Origin: Castanea sativa
Taxonomy: Eukaryota; Streptophyta; Magnoliopsida; Fagales; Fagaceae
Assembly (NCBI RefSeq): GCF_040712315.1
Contig: NC_134024.1
Span: 25,866,658 to 25,930,657 of the forward strand
Length of the DNA: 64,000 nt
Direction of reading: 5' to 3'
The notes below the pieces were generated by a model. It ran no database searches. It was not told the origin of the DNA and saw only the letters and a list, made by a program, of their open reading frames with translations. The stretch's first letter is position 1. Each line of letters opens with the position of its first letter. The translations under genes and the position numbers were made by a program. Positions 12,107 to 23,247 of the stretch are shown here, one piece after another.

Positions 12107-12885
12107 TGTACGTGCACAATTTGTACCCGGACCCAACCGCGTGATAGGTTCAGGCCCAAAAAGCCTTATACAATCAAATTTGTAGAGTGTGGGCTAGAAA
12201 CCTAGGTTTTATGGATATTAGATAACAAATATGGTGGGCTAGATCGCCAATACATGTGCAATGAAATGATTATATGACAGAAACTCTCCTCGGACGTAAG
12301 CCGAGGATGACTTGTATTGCTCTTTCTTCTTTCAACAACAGATTATAGTCGAAGGTAGTGTGTACAGTATTTTCTTTTTCTTTTCTCGATTCCCCCTGTT
12401 GAATGCCTTTCTTTTTCCTTTTATATCACCTTTCTTCTTCCCTCCATCTTCCATGTATGGACCAAATAACCTATCTAGATACTTGACTCATCCACTGCCT
12501 TCTTGAAATCTTCCAACAACAACTGTAAGGCTGATTCATACTGTTCAGATGTCATTTCTCTATTAATGCAGCCAGAAGGGTAGGTGCAGAGTCTTTAATG
12601 CGGTGGTAGCAGCTTTTTCCACGATATTTCTCATGCGCTCTTCCTCTCTATAGCTGTGTAGAGCATATTTTTACCCAACAAACCTTCCATAATTCTCTTC
12701 CAAACACCATGACACGTCGTACAATCTTCACTTGACTTGGCCGAGGAGATACCCCTCCTCGGACAACCCCATCAACCCTTCTAACAAGAGCTTACTGGTG
12801 GACTTCAAGGCTCTGCTCGGACAGATTAATACCCCTAAACCAAGCCCAAGGCCCAAAATTGTATTTTGACAATTCTGCTCCCACA
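12107..12885 (-). repeat. 5' LTR of the Tat element
   Basis: 779 bp. On the minus strand it begins TGTGGG and ends TACA, next to target duplication ATTTC (12886-12890). It pairs with 1540-2316 almost base for base. Confidence 0.93.
12417..12427 (-). promoter_or_regulatory. TATA-like box in the Tat 5' LTR
   Basis: The minus strand reads GATATAAAAGG in mid-LTR, at a plausible distance from an R-region start. The left LTR has the same site. Confidence 0.45.
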
Positions 12886-12890
12886 ATTTC

Positions 12891-13727
12891 ATTTCACATT
12901 TACTATGAAAAGGTAAAATAACTGATGTGGATTAATTAACTTTCCAACTACTTCAAAATTATTAATAATTAATTTATATAGGATTTTTGATAATTTAGAT
13001 AAACTGTCTTTTGATATATATATATTTTTTAAGAAAAGTAGCAATTGAATAGGTATGAAGAAGTAATTTAGTTAAATGAAGAGAGGAAGAGCCAAAGAAT
13101 TGGATATTAATGATTGTTTCAGTTATTTCAATATTAGTAATAATTTAATTAGAAGAGACTTTTGATTGTTCATATATATATATATATTCCTTTTGACTTT
13201 TTAAGGAAAGTGGCAATTGAACAGGTATTGTAGCGTGAAAGACAATTTGACTTGAGCTTGATTGAGGAGAACATTAAACGTCAGCTATAACTAAAAAATA
13301 TATTAAATACTATAAGGCTTGGGCTTTATAGTGGAGGGCATATGAAAAACTTTTATTCACTTAATCGACAATGAAAAATTATTGCTAATAACAAGAGCAA
13401 TCAGTAATCCATAAAACACACACACAACACTATAAATTACAATCCTAAAAAAATTTAAAAATTGCAAACTTAAAACATCATACAACTACACAATCATAAA
13501 ATGAGCATACAACATGATCACAAATATTTTGTAAAAAAATAAAACTACAAAGGAAAAAGAAATCCTTCTTCAAGCAAACGTTGTAGGGGGCAAAAATGCA
13601 AAATATGGGCTAGCGATTGCGCTATTATGTGAATCAAATGATGAGGGAATACAGCTACTATTATCCATTCTAAATCAACCAGATGGAAAACAACTGCTCT
13701 AAAAATATTGACAAATCCTTCCACACA
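12891..13727. other. AT-rich DNA between two retroelements
   Basis: No gene seen. It has short TA tracts near 13010-13030 and 13170-13190, and a weak internal similarity between 12930-13060 and 13110-13230 (both read TTTTGA then a TATATA tract then TTTTTAAG and GTGGCAATTGAA/GTAGCAATTGAA). Confidence 0.5.
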
Positions 13728-13732
13728 CAACT

Positions 13733-14682
13733 TGATAGGCCAAAAATGTATTGACCCATTTGTCAAATTAATTAATTAATTAATTATCCAAGTTAATTAA
13801 TTAAGTCTATTTAACATGCAATAGAGTGGTAGCATAAACAAATTACCAATTAAACTAAATGTAGCGGAAAATAAATTTGACACGGTGATTTGTTTTCGAA
13901 TGGGAAAAACCTCTGAGGCAAAACCCCACCGAGTGAATTTAAGGTCATTACTCCCTAGAATCCACTATTATCAAAAGATGCGGTTACAAGTAAAAGGAAT
14001 TCTAGTGCCTAATACCAATCTACAGTTGAACCTTTACTCTAATACTCAATTGGACTTATATTGTAGCGGCAATCTCTCATTTCAATGCACGAATCCCAGT
14101 ACGTGACTAACCAATGATGCACGGATCTCAGTACGTGACTAACATCAACTTGAGGAAGATGTTGGCTGCAAAGTTGTTCAGTTCATCAACATGAAGATCA
14201 AAAAGCTCCTTGGTCACAAAACCCTTGGCGTAAAAACGCAATAGTTTTTAGAGAGAAAGATGAACTAGGGCAATTTCTATCTCCTGTTACAATATGCGTG
14301 TAACAATAAGTGCAACAACCCTTAATATAATCCTTATATATGTCTAAGGTTTTGAGAAAAGAAACCCTACACAAATACTCAAGGATATGCATGTAATTAG
14401 ATTAGGAAATTATGATTTCATAATTTTTGACAAATACAGCTTCTATCGAGCTTCTGTCGAGCTTCAACATTAATCCTCGATAGATATGCTTCTGTCGAGA
14501 CATCTGTCGAGCTTTAATGAACAACACTTCTTCACTTGTTTCTTGGACAGATTTGCATGGCTTTAACACTTGACTTGAACAACATGTTTCTTGAAGTCTT
14601 AAACCATCCTAGATCTACCCAATTACAAGTAATATGTGTTTTGTCAAAGGATTAGCCAATTATATCAAATATTTCCCTAACA
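13733..14682 (-). mobile_element. Solo LTR, copia-type
   Basis: 950 bp. On the minus strand it begins TGTTAGGGAAAT and ends GGCCTATCA, flanked by perfect 5-bp duplications CAACT (13728-13732 and 14683-14687). No internal retrotransposon sequence adjoins it, so it is a solo LTR left by LTR-LTR recombination. The TGTTAGG...TATCA termini and 0.95-kb size recall SIRE/Maximus-type copia LTRs; that lineage call is inference. It includes an imperfect direct repeat of CACGTACTGAGATCCGTGCA near 14085-14145. Confidence 0.85.
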
Positions 14683-14687
14683 CAACT

Positions 14688-15281
14688 TTCAGAACAAACG
14701 CATTTCGCATCCTAAAAAACGAAGCATGCAAAAATATTGGAGTGGATTATTGGGATTGTGAATGTCCTTACCCTTATGGAAACAAGGAATTACATGTAAC
14801 ATGCAAAATGTGTTCAATTAACTTGAAAATGTATAAATTAATCAACCAAGTATGGTAGAATTAATATTAAAAAAAAAAAAAAATCAATTCTACTATAAAT
14901 TATCCTCATTTTGTTTCAAATAGTAATCTCTAATACAAAAAATATATTTTCATGAGCAAAAGCTCCTACTATATATTGGTGATATGTACATAACATAGCT
15001 TGAGTTATAATAACATGACAAGTATAAATAATAATAAGCCAGGATAATTACTAAAGAATATCATGATAATTAATCATGATATTGATGTTGTTAATTAATC
15101 ATTTTAAATTACTAAAGAATGTCATGATAATTAATCATTTTAAAGTGAAATTAATGCTTTTAAAAAGTACTTGAGGTTATAAATGATGTGGCGATTATGT
15201 AGCAAAGCTCAATGTATCATTTATAATACAAGTCCATCATATTTTAGATTTTTTTTTCCTTGGAAAACTTATTTGAGCTTG
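14688..15281. other. AT-rich spacer
   Basis: No gene seen. A short direct repeat, ATCATGATAATTAATCATGATA and a variant, lies near 15060-15140. Confidence 0.5.
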
Positions 15282-15700
15282 TGTTAAGCATAGTTTTGTA
15301 GGTTGTATTAGTTGTATGCTGGGTTATAGGATGGTTGTATGGTAGTAGCTAGATGGTGTAGTACAAGTGCCTAGTGCTGAGTAAAGTGTACATATGAGGC
15401 TTGTATGTTAGTGTGTAGGGTATATGGCTTGGTTAGTGTCAGTGGTTAATGACTATGCAAGGGCAGTTAGAGTTAGTTACAGACTAGTGGGTTTAAGAGA
15501 CCAAGGGTTGTACACGGGTTAATGAAGCAAAGTGTAATTCTGAAATACAATTTCTTCTTTCTTCTCTCTCCATTCTTTTCTTTCTCTTTCTCTGTTCTTT
15601 TCCTTTTCTTTCTCTGTTCTTTCTTTTTTCCCAATTCTTGGAGGCCTAACTGACCTCCAATCTAGCTATACAATCAAACCATAGATTTCAATCCTAAAAA
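15282..15700 (+). repeat. 5' LTR of the chromovirus
   Basis: About 418 bp, starting TGTTAAGCATAG and ending ATCCTAAAA just before the primer site. It contains a pyrimidine-rich stretch (15545-15635). It matches the right LTR except for the 33-bp tandem units and a ~30-bp segment found only there. Confidence 0.85.
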
Positions 15701-15701
15701 T

Positions 15702-15714
15702 TGGTATCAGAGCA
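15702..15714 (+). promoter_or_regulatory. Primer binding site (initiator tRNA-Met type)
   Basis: TGGTATCAGAGCA, complementary to the 3' end of plant initiator tRNA-Met, directly after the 5' LTR. Confidence 0.9.
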
Positions 15715-15725
15715 TCATTCCTGCC

Positions 15726-17450
15726 ATGATTAAGACACGAGCCACTGCCATGAACATGGTGAATGAAGCTATTGATTCTCTCCGTACTACATCTGATCAC
15801 CATAACAGGGACATCCAAGAAATACAAAAGATTCAAGGCATTCATACAAGAACCTTGAACGAGATGAATCAGAACATCAATGTGATTTTATAGAAGCTTA
15901 ATTCCATAGATGGAAATCGAAATTCACCTTAGAGAAATGTGCAAACAAATTCAATTCCAAGTTCTTCAACCATGTCACTTGCAAAGTCTGTGAAGTTGGA
16001 TTTTCCACGATTCTTAGGTGTTGATCCTACTAGCTGGGTTTACAAAGCTAACCAATGTTTTGGGTATTATAAAACCCCAATTGTAGAAAAACTATTGATA
16101 GCTTCCTTTCACATGGAATTGAAGGCACTGATATGGTTTCAGGAAGTAGAGGAGGCTAGAATATTCTCTGATTGGGAATTTTTGGTGCAAGCCTTACACG
16201 TGATGTTTGGATCAACTGCCTATGATGATCCCATGTAGGTATTAACTAGGCTGAGACAAACTACCACAGTGGTTGGGTATAAAGCAGAGTTTGAAGCAGT
16301 ATCAAACAGAATCAAGGGGCTTTCTCCACTGCACATGCTCAGCTATTTCTTTAGTGGCTTAAAGGATGAAATACATTTACCTGTGAGGATGCTCAATCCT
16401 CAATCCTTGAATGCGCCTTTTGGATTGGCCAAGATTCAAGAGGAATATTTGATGAGTTGCAGAAAGAGTGTCAAGTATCAACAAGATTTAGGTAAGAATT
16501 CTATCTTAGGTTTACCTAAAAGTAATGGTAGTAATGGTATGGTAGAAACGAAGCCTAGTATACCTATTAAGAGAATAACCCTTGCACAGATGGATGAAAG
16601 GAGGAAAAAGGGTCTTTGTTACAATTGTGATGAGAAGTGGGGGCCTGGACATAAGTGTAGAAATGCTAAATTGTTTCTTTTGGAAGGAATTGAACTGGTT
16701 TATGGGGAAAATTGTGGGATGAAGATAACTAAATTAGATGAGGAGGTGGACAGTGAGGTAGGTAATAAAATTGATAGAAGTATGAAGAATAGTCAAAATG
16801 AAGAGGTGGAAATTACCTTATATGCTCTCACAAGAACACCTACACCTAGTACAATGAGGGTTAAGGGAAGAGTGAGTGGAGATAGGTTGGTTATTTTGGT
16901 AGACACGGGTAGCAGTCACAATTTTGTTGATGCATCCTTGATCAGTAGTTTACAGTTAAGGGTGGATGTTACAAAGGTGTTAGAGGTCAAGGTAGCTAAT
17001 GGTTCAATTGTTAAAACTCAAGGATTTTGTAGTGAGGTACCTGTGATAATCCAAGGAGTGGAATTTTGCATCAATTTTCATGTTTTGGCCTTAGGAGGCT
17101 ATGATGCAGTTTTAGGTACTTAGTGGTTAAGTACCTTGGGTGAAATCCAGTGGAATTTCAAGCTATTGACTATAAGCTTCTGGTATAGGAATAAACAAGT
17201 TTTGTTGCAAGGTCTAAGTTCCATTTCAGGTTCTTCTTTTGTGGATTGCAAGAAATTCTTCAATGCTTCAGTGAAGAGAGGGTTATTGTTACAGATTGAT
17301 GGTGTGGAACCAGCTATCTCAGTAGATAGAATTCCTACTGAGGTGGAAACATTGTTGCAAGAGTTCAGCCAGGTTTTTGAGACTCCTACTGCATTACCTC
17401 CGTTGAGGGGTCATTAGCATTCCATTATTCTTAAGGAAGGTGCCTAGCCT
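15726..17450 (+). pseudogene. Chromovirus gag and protease, with premature stops
   Basis: One frame from the ATG at 15726. It is interrupted by TAG at 15891, 15930, 16236, 17121, 17415 and 17445; most sit where Gln (CAG) fits. Capsid motifs are VKLDFPRFLGVDPTSWVYKA and FSGLKDEIHLPVRM. A zinc knuckle follows (CYNCDEKWGPGHKC), then an aspartic protease with LVDTGSSHNFVD, whose Asp-Thr-Gly is intact. Keeping one frame for 1.7 kb despite six stops argues for decay by point mutation. Beyond 17450 an A-run (about 17480-17493) breaks the frame before RT. Confidence 0.85.
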
Positions 17451-17512
17451 GTAAGCCAAAGGCCCTATAGATACCTTTTTTATAAAAAAAAAAAAATGAA
17501 ATAGAGAAGATT

Positions 17513-18811
17513 GTGAAGGAGCTCTTGTCAGTGGGATCAATAAGAGACAATAGTAGTCCTTTTGCTTCACCTGTTTTGTTGGTTAGAAAAGCTGATGGAT
17601 CGTGGAGGATGTGCATTGATTATAGGGCATTGAACTCCATCACTGTTAAGGATAAGTTTCTAATCCTAATTATTGATGAGTTGTTGGATGAATTGCATGG
17701 GGCTGCTATCTTTTCCAAGCTAGACTTGAGGTCAGGGTACCACCAAATCAGAATGAAGGATGAAGATATACCGAAGATAGCTTTTAGGACACATGAGGGT
17801 CATTATGAGTTTTTGGTAATGCCTTTTGGCTTGACCAATGCTCCTTCCACCTTCCAGTCCTTAATATATCAGGTATTTAAGCCCTTCCTAAGGAGATTTG
17901 TTTTAGTTTTCTTTGATGACATCTTGGTATATAGCAAATCTGTGTCTGAACATGTCCTACACCTTAGGAGTGTTTTAGAGATTTTGGCTGCTCATCGTTT
18001 ATAAGCTAAAAGGTCTAAGTGTATGTTTGCTTGCTTAAAAGTGAAGTATTTGGGACATGTGATTACTGCTGAAGGAGTGCACACTGACATAAAAAAGGTT
18101 GCTGCCATGTAGTAGTGGCCTCTTCCTAAAGATATAAAGTCCTTAAGGGCCTTTTTGGGTCTCACAGGCTATTATAGAAAGTTTGTTAAGGGGTATGGAA
18201 ATATTGCAACTCCTTTGACTGCTTTATTGAGAAAATACTCATTTTGTTGGTCCAAGGAAGCTGATTTGGCTTTTCAACAGCTTAAGGAAGCTATGGTTAC
18301 CCCACTTGTCTTGTCCTTGCCAAATTTTGACAAACCTTTTGTGGTGGAGTGTGATTCTTCTAGGAGGGGAGTAGGTGCTGTTTTGATGCAGCAAGGCAAG
18401 CCTATTGCTTTTCACAGCGAAACCCTTAAGGGTAAGAACTTAGCTTTATCCATATATGAGAAGGAGCTACTAGCCTTGGTAATTGTTGTCAAGAGATGGA
18501 GAGCTTATTTGGTAGGCAGACCCTTTACTGTCAAGACTGACCAACAAAGCTTAAAGTACTTGCTTGAACAGAAAATTGGGACTCCTGCTCAAAAAAAGTG
18601 GTTTGCTAAGTTGTTGGGTTATAATTTTGTGGTTGAATTTAAGAAGGGTAAGGATAATTTGGTGGCTGATGCCTTGTGCAGGAAGGTTGAGGTTGAAGAC
18701 TTGAATATTGATGGTGAGGATTCTGGTGGAGTTTTATGTATGATTTCATTCCCAACCCCTGCTTGGTTGACTGACCTTAAGGCTAGTTATGCAACTAACC
18801 AGCAAGTTTAG
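17513..18811 (+). pseudogene. Chromovirus reverse transcriptase and RNase H, broken
   Basis: RT begins with [16 protein letters not shown], continues with [16 protein letters not shown] and [13 protein letters not shown], and has the catalytic FFDDILVYS with both aspartates. A stop at 18002 and paired TAG codons at 18110 and 18113 (where the family has QQW) interrupt the end of RT. RNase H follows, with KPFVVECDSSRRGVGAVLMQ, IYEKELLALV and the FTVKTDQQSLKYLL segment. The frame then stops at a TAG (18809). Confidence 0.87.
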
Positions 18812-18832
18812 AGTATATTCCAAGCTTATCAG

Positions 18833-20203
18833 TTGGGAAAGGAAGTTCCTAAGGGGTTCTTAATACATAATGGACTTCTATTGCATAAAGGAAAATTTTA
18901 TTTGGGTTCATGTGATGCCTTGAAAGGTGCTATCCTTCAACAAGTCCATAATAGTCCTTTGGGGGGAGGGGGCATTCAGGGTTCCTTAAGACCCTACATA
19001 GGGTTAAAAAGGACTTCTCTTGGCCGGGTTTGAGGGAGGATGTGAGGAAGCATGTAAGGGAATGTGATGCTTGCCAAAGACTAAAGGCTAAGACTTGTAA
19101 TATAGCTAGTTTGTTATAGCCCCAACTTGTACCTGATAAGCCTTGGCTTGATGTGAGCATGGATTTTGTTGAGGGTCTATCTTCCAAAGTCTCAGTCTAA
19201 GGATGTGGTTTTGGTTGTAGTGGATAGATTGACTAAATTTGTTCACTTTGTTCCTTTGTCCCATCCTTATACTGTTATTAAGGTAGCTACCCTATACCTG
19301 CATTATGTGTTTAAGTTACATGGAATGCCAGCCTCAATTGTGAGTGATAGGGACCCTGCGTTTATTTCACATTTTTGGAAAGAGTTAATGAGATTGCAAG
19401 GGGTGCAGCTAGCCATGTCTTTGGCTTACCACCCTCAATCAGATGAGCAAACTAAGGTAGTTAATAAGAGATTGAAGCACTATTTGAGAGCATTTGTAGC
19501 TGATAGACCCCACTCTTGGATTGATTGGTTACCCTTGGCAGAATTTTGGTTCAATACCAACTTCCATACCTCCACCAAAATGACTCCTTTTGAAGCCTTA
19601 TTTGGTTATCCTCCTCAATGGTTATTGGACTACATACCTGGCACTACTAAGGTTGACAGTGTAGATGTGCATCTGATGACTAGACAGCAGCTACTGACAT
19701 TTCTAAAGCAAAACTTAGTGGTAGCTTAGAAAAGAATGAAAATCAATGCTGACAGACACAGGATTGAAAGAGATTTTGTTGAGAGAGAATGGGCGTATTT
19801 AAGGCTGCATCCTTACAAGCAGAAGTCACTGAGGCAGAGCAAGATGGGAAAACTGTCTCCTAGGTACTATGGACCCTTCCAGATTTTAAAAAAAGGTTGG
19901 TAAGGTGTCTTACAAGTTGGACTTACCCTCAGATTCTAGGTTGCATCCCACCTTTCATATTTCCTGTCTTAAGGCAAAACTGGGTTAGTATGTATCATCA
20001 CTTCTTACTCTTCCACCTATGGATTCAGAGGGCATATTTGGCCCTGAACCCATTGCTGTGTTGCAAGAAAGATCCTATCAGTTGAGAAATAGGACTATTA
20101 CTCAAGTCTTAACTTAGTGGCAAGGGGAAGGTCCTGAAAATGCTACTTGGGAGAATTTGTACTAGCTGTAGCTACAATTCCCTCACCTTGTGGGCAAGGT
20201 GCT
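18833..20203 (+). pseudogene. Chromovirus integrase and chromodomain, broken
   Basis: The zinc-binding part (VHNSPLGG to CDACQRLK) is split by a shift in a G-run (18960-18971). The integrase core reads VVVDRLTKFVHF and IVSDRDPAF, with two catalytic aspartates. The third position, normally Glu in GQTEVVN, is Lys here (EQTKVVN, near 19450), so the enzyme would be dead even if translated. TAG stops lie at 19115 and 19727. The chromodomain follows at about 20040-20200 (ERSYQLRNRT, then WQGEGPENATWENLY), with TAG replacing probable Gln codons at three places. Chromodomains steer integration toward heterochromatin. Confidence 0.83.
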
Positions 20204-20208
20204 TTAAT

Positions 20209-20216
20209 GGGGGGGG
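20209..20216 (+). promoter_or_regulatory. Polypurine tract remnant
   Basis: A run of eight G immediately before the right LTR, on the coding strand. Expected site of plus-strand priming. Confidence 0.75.
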
Positions 20217-20819
20217 TATTATTTAGCATAGTTTTGTAGGTTGTATCAATTGTACGTTGGGTTATAGGATGGTTGTATCAGTTTGTATGTTGGGTTATAA
20301 GATGGTTGTATCAGTTTGTATGATGGGTTATAGGATGGTTGTATCAGTTTGTATGTTGGGTTATAGGATGGTTGAATGGTAGTAGCTGGTTTGTATGTTA
20401 GGTAATAGGATGATTGTATGGCAGTAGCTGGATGGTGTAGTACAATGCCTAGTACTGAGTAAAGTGTACATATGAGGTTCGCATATCAGCGTGTAGGGTA
20501 TACGGCTTGGTTAGTGTCAGTGGTTAGTGATTGTGCAAGGGCAATTAGAGTTAGTTACAAACTAGTGGGTTGGTGACAGCTGTGCGGTGTAACTGTGAGG
20601 TGTGGTTTAAGAGACCAAGGGTTGTACACAGGTTAATGAAGCAAAGTGTAATTCTGAAATACAATTTCTTCTTTCTTCTCTCTTTGTTCTTTTCTTTCTC
20701 TTTCTCTTTCTTAGTTCTTTTCTTTTTCTTTCTCTATTCTTTCTTTTTTCCCAATTCTTGGAGGCCGAGCTGACCTCGAATCCAGCTATACAATCAAACC
20801 ATAGATTTCAATCCTAACA
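20217..20819 (+). repeat. 3' LTR of the chromovirus, expanded
   Basis: 603 bp against 418 bp in the 5' LTR. It starts TATTATTTAGCATAG and ends CCTAACA. The extra length is mostly a 33-bp tandem array (20250-20395), plus a segment at 20570-20605 absent from the left LTR. Confidence 0.85.
20250..20395 (+). repeat. 33-bp tandem repeat inside the 3' LTR
   Basis: The phrase TGGGTTATA starts at 20258, 20291, 20324 and 20357, exactly 33 bp apart, with GGTTGTATCAGTTTGTATG between. The 5' LTR has a single copy. Confidence 0.92.
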
Positions 20820-21948
20820 ACTTCTATTTAAAACTAGGATTAAAGAAAAATCCAAGCTGCTACAAAATGTTTCATCAGTACTCTTTTCTTTCTTTTTTGT
20901 TAGTGCCAACACTATCTACCACTTTCTTTCAGCACAAATTTTTTTTTTTTGGTGCCAAAGACACCAAAATACCCACCTAAGATCAATACATAAACCTAAA
21001 AGACCCAAATTAGCAAACAATCAAATATTGAAACCCGTACAAGGAAACAAATACAAACACAGATCTTAAGAACAAAAAAAAAAAAAAAAGGAAGGAAATT
21101 TTGAAGAAATGGAGAAAAGAGGAGATACTTACAGGAAAAATTAGTCGGTCTTTCTTCCCTTTTTTTTTTTTTCCTAAGGTGATCTGGTCCTGTTGTCCCG
21201 AAATGATAGAGAGAAAAGAGTTATAGAGAGTTCCAGAGAGAAAAGAGAGAAAGAAGAGATACAGAGAGTTCCATACCCTTTCGCCTCTCTCCCTCCCTCC
21301 ACAAACGGACAAAAACTATACTAAACCAAAATCATTATTCATAGAGCATTCACTCTTTTTATATAGTTAGTAGATGAGCCATATCACTCAAAAGTCCACA
21401 ATTCTCTTAATTTTTAGTTTTTTTTTTTTTTTCATTTTTGATTTGATTTGAATTGATTCTTAATTTTGAAAAAAAGAAACAAAAAATCTTTGATCAAAAT
21501 CTTTATCTCAGACCATCAAAATTAGGGTGTGCTACGACTTTATGTCTCATTGCTTTCGTCCAAAGTTTAAGGTTATTATTGGGCTTTGTATTTTTTGAGC
21601 AAATAGAATTGGGCTTGTTGATTGAGCGTAGTATAAGCTTGATATAGTAGAAATGGGGAAGGAACTTGTTACTCTGTTTTTGTTTTGGTGACTGACCCTA
21701 GAATTTTGAATCTGCATTTAATTTATTTTCCAATCTAAAGAAACTAACCTATTTTCCTCGGTTTTTGTTTGAACTCCTAAAGTGAGGATAATTACTATTC
21801 CATGGTGACACCTTGACCAAGTTCAAGTAGCTACACATGCCTCTGACTAGATACAAGTTAGATTTGTTTCTCAAACTAAAGAAATGACATGTTTGCTTTG
21901 TTTTTGTTTCAATGCTTAAAATGAAAAATCTCTGTTACATGCACATGC
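20820..21948. other. Intergenic, no gene recognised
   Basis: Poly-A and poly-T tracts and a purine-rich stretch (21210-21260). Nothing with protein similarity. Confidence 0.45.
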
Positions 21949-22335
21949 ACTACATCAAAAAATATTTTTTACAATGAAAAAAATTGTTGCAATAACATTA
22001 GAGTTATTGCAATAGTTTATGTGAAGTGTTGCAATAAAATTTGAGGTAATAGGTTTGTGCTACAAAAAATTTCGTTGCAATAAATTTTAAATATTTTAAT
22101 GACAATTTTGATGTAATAATATATTTGCCGTTGCAATAAAAAATTTACTACTTCGAATAACTTGTAGCAATAGCCTATTATTTCATGAATTTTATTGCAA
22201 TAAATTGCAAATAATTGACAAAAATAATTTGAGTCAAGTTATTGCAACGATATCTTCATTGTAATACATAATTGTTTATCATATTTTTCATTAAAATAGA
22301 TTGTAAAATAATTGGTATTAGATTATTGTAATAAT
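21949..22335. repeat. Degenerate CACTA-like end with TTGCAATAA repeats
   Basis: Begins CACTACATCAAAAAATATTTT, close to the CACTACAAAAAA start of CACTA elements. It then has about seven copies of (A)TTGCAATAA or variants in 300 bp, like a subterminal array. No matching TAGTG end in the right context was found, so it looks truncated. Confidence 0.4.
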
Positions 22336-22342
22336 ATATTTG

Positions 22343-22740
22343 AGCGAGGCTAGTGTAGAATGAACGTGTTCAAGAAACTGATGGGGAGAACATCATTTAC
22401 CAAGTGCCGATCCGCACTTGGTTAAACCCACTTGAGCAAGGACAAGCGAGAGTAAAAGTGGGAATGAATGGATTTGAGTGAGTTGAAGAAGGAGAGCGCT
22501 CAATGTTCATTCAATAGTTGCTCGAACGAGGTATATCTCCCTCGAGGGAGACAGAAAATGCAAATTATGCAAGACTTTCTAGAAGAAAACGAGGGAATGA
22601 GATCGTTCTGCCTCTAGTTGCTAAGTAATAGCCATGACATGAATTTTAGGGCTTGTATAAATGTTTTTTCAAGGGCCATTATCTATAATCAGTTTTTTTT
22701 AAAAAAATTATATTATTATTATTACACCATTAAAGATAAA
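22343..22740. repeat. Dispersed repeat family 1, copy 1 (partial)
   Basis: Collinear with 47195-47600: shared islands include AGTGCCGAT, CACTTGAGCAAGG against CGCTTGAGTAAGG, GACATGA-TTTTAGGGCTTG and TTACACCATTA. Probably part of an LTR. Confidence 0.6.
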
Positions 22741-22914
22741 TTAAATGGGCAAGAGGAATCCCCTTCCCCTTCTAATTTTTTTTAAAAAAGAATTAAATCA
22801 GTTAGAGGAAGGCAAAAAAATGATATGAATAAAGGTGGCAAAGATTTTTATTTTTAATTTTTTGAGAAAGGTAGCCAAAATTATCTAATAAAAAAATAGT
22901 GATAATGGAGAGTG

Positions 22915-23062
22915 AAGCCTTGTATACCAAGGCTGCAGGTGGTCTAGTGGCCAGACCTTGGGCCAGCAAGATTTTGTTCTTGGATTTGAGTTCTCTTGAT
23001 CCCCAATAGTGAGTGTGTTGGGTACCAATGTGCCCTCTCCCCTCCTATGCTTTTTTTCAATT
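22915..23062 (+). repeat. Possible tRNA-derived SINE
   Basis: TGGTCTAGTGG fits a polymerase III A box. A B-box-like GGATTTGAGTTC lies about 45 bp downstream, and a T-rich end follows. No clear target duplication, and the B box is poor. Confidence 0.35.
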
Positions 23063-23247
23063 ACCAAAAAAAGGAAAAAGAGAAAAAGAAGAAGCCTTAT
23101 ATAGGAATATGTAGATGAGCCCAGTTAATTGAAAAACGATTCAGGGACTATTTCTAATAAATTGAATAAAGTTTTTAGTTGAGCCGAATTTAGACCAAGA
23201 AATGTTTTGTATAGATAGATTCAGGATTTTTCTTATGTTTTGCGAAA

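Larger units (their letters stand above)
1540..12885 (-). mobile_element. Ty3/gypsy LTR retrotransposon, Tat lineage, complete but decayed
   Basis: An 11.3-kb element with LTRs at both ends (1540-2316 and 12107-12885) and a perfect 5-bp target duplication ATTTC (1535-1539 and 12886-12890). On the minus strand the order is gag, protease, reverse transcriptase, RNase H, a second RNase H, integrase. Integrase downstream of RT is the Ty3/gypsy order. A second RNase H between the first one and integrase is the hallmark of the Tat lineage. Between integrase and the 3' LTR lie about 4.4 kb holding a 150-bp minisatellite and an oppositely transcribed gene, as known for some Tat elements. Stops and frameshifts in every domain make it non-autonomous now. 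Confidence 0.93.
15282..20819 (+). mobile_element. Ty3/gypsy chromovirus LTR retrotransposon, decayed
   Basis: The LTRs (15282-15700 and 20217-20819) flank an initiator-tRNA-Met-type primer site, gag with zinc knuckle, aspartic protease, RT, RNase H, integrase and a C-terminal chromodomain, then a G-run polypurine tract. The chromodomain places it among plant chromoviruses; the gag style suggests a Reina-like lineage, but I am not sure. The left LTR is about 180 bp shorter than the right. No convincing target duplication was found (candidates GCTTG and ACTTC share three of five bases). At least ten in-frame stops are present. Confidence 0.9.

Noticed and set aside
21010..21312. Minus-strand frame of 100 codons rich in Phe and Leu
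   Set aside because: It is low-complexity translation of purine-rich DNA with poly-A tracts, with no domain or splice support.
22349..22353. TAGTG as the right end of the degenerate CACTA-like sequence starting at 21949
   Set aside because: The neighbouring bases do not match an inverted CACTACATCAAAA end, and the pentamer is expected by chance.
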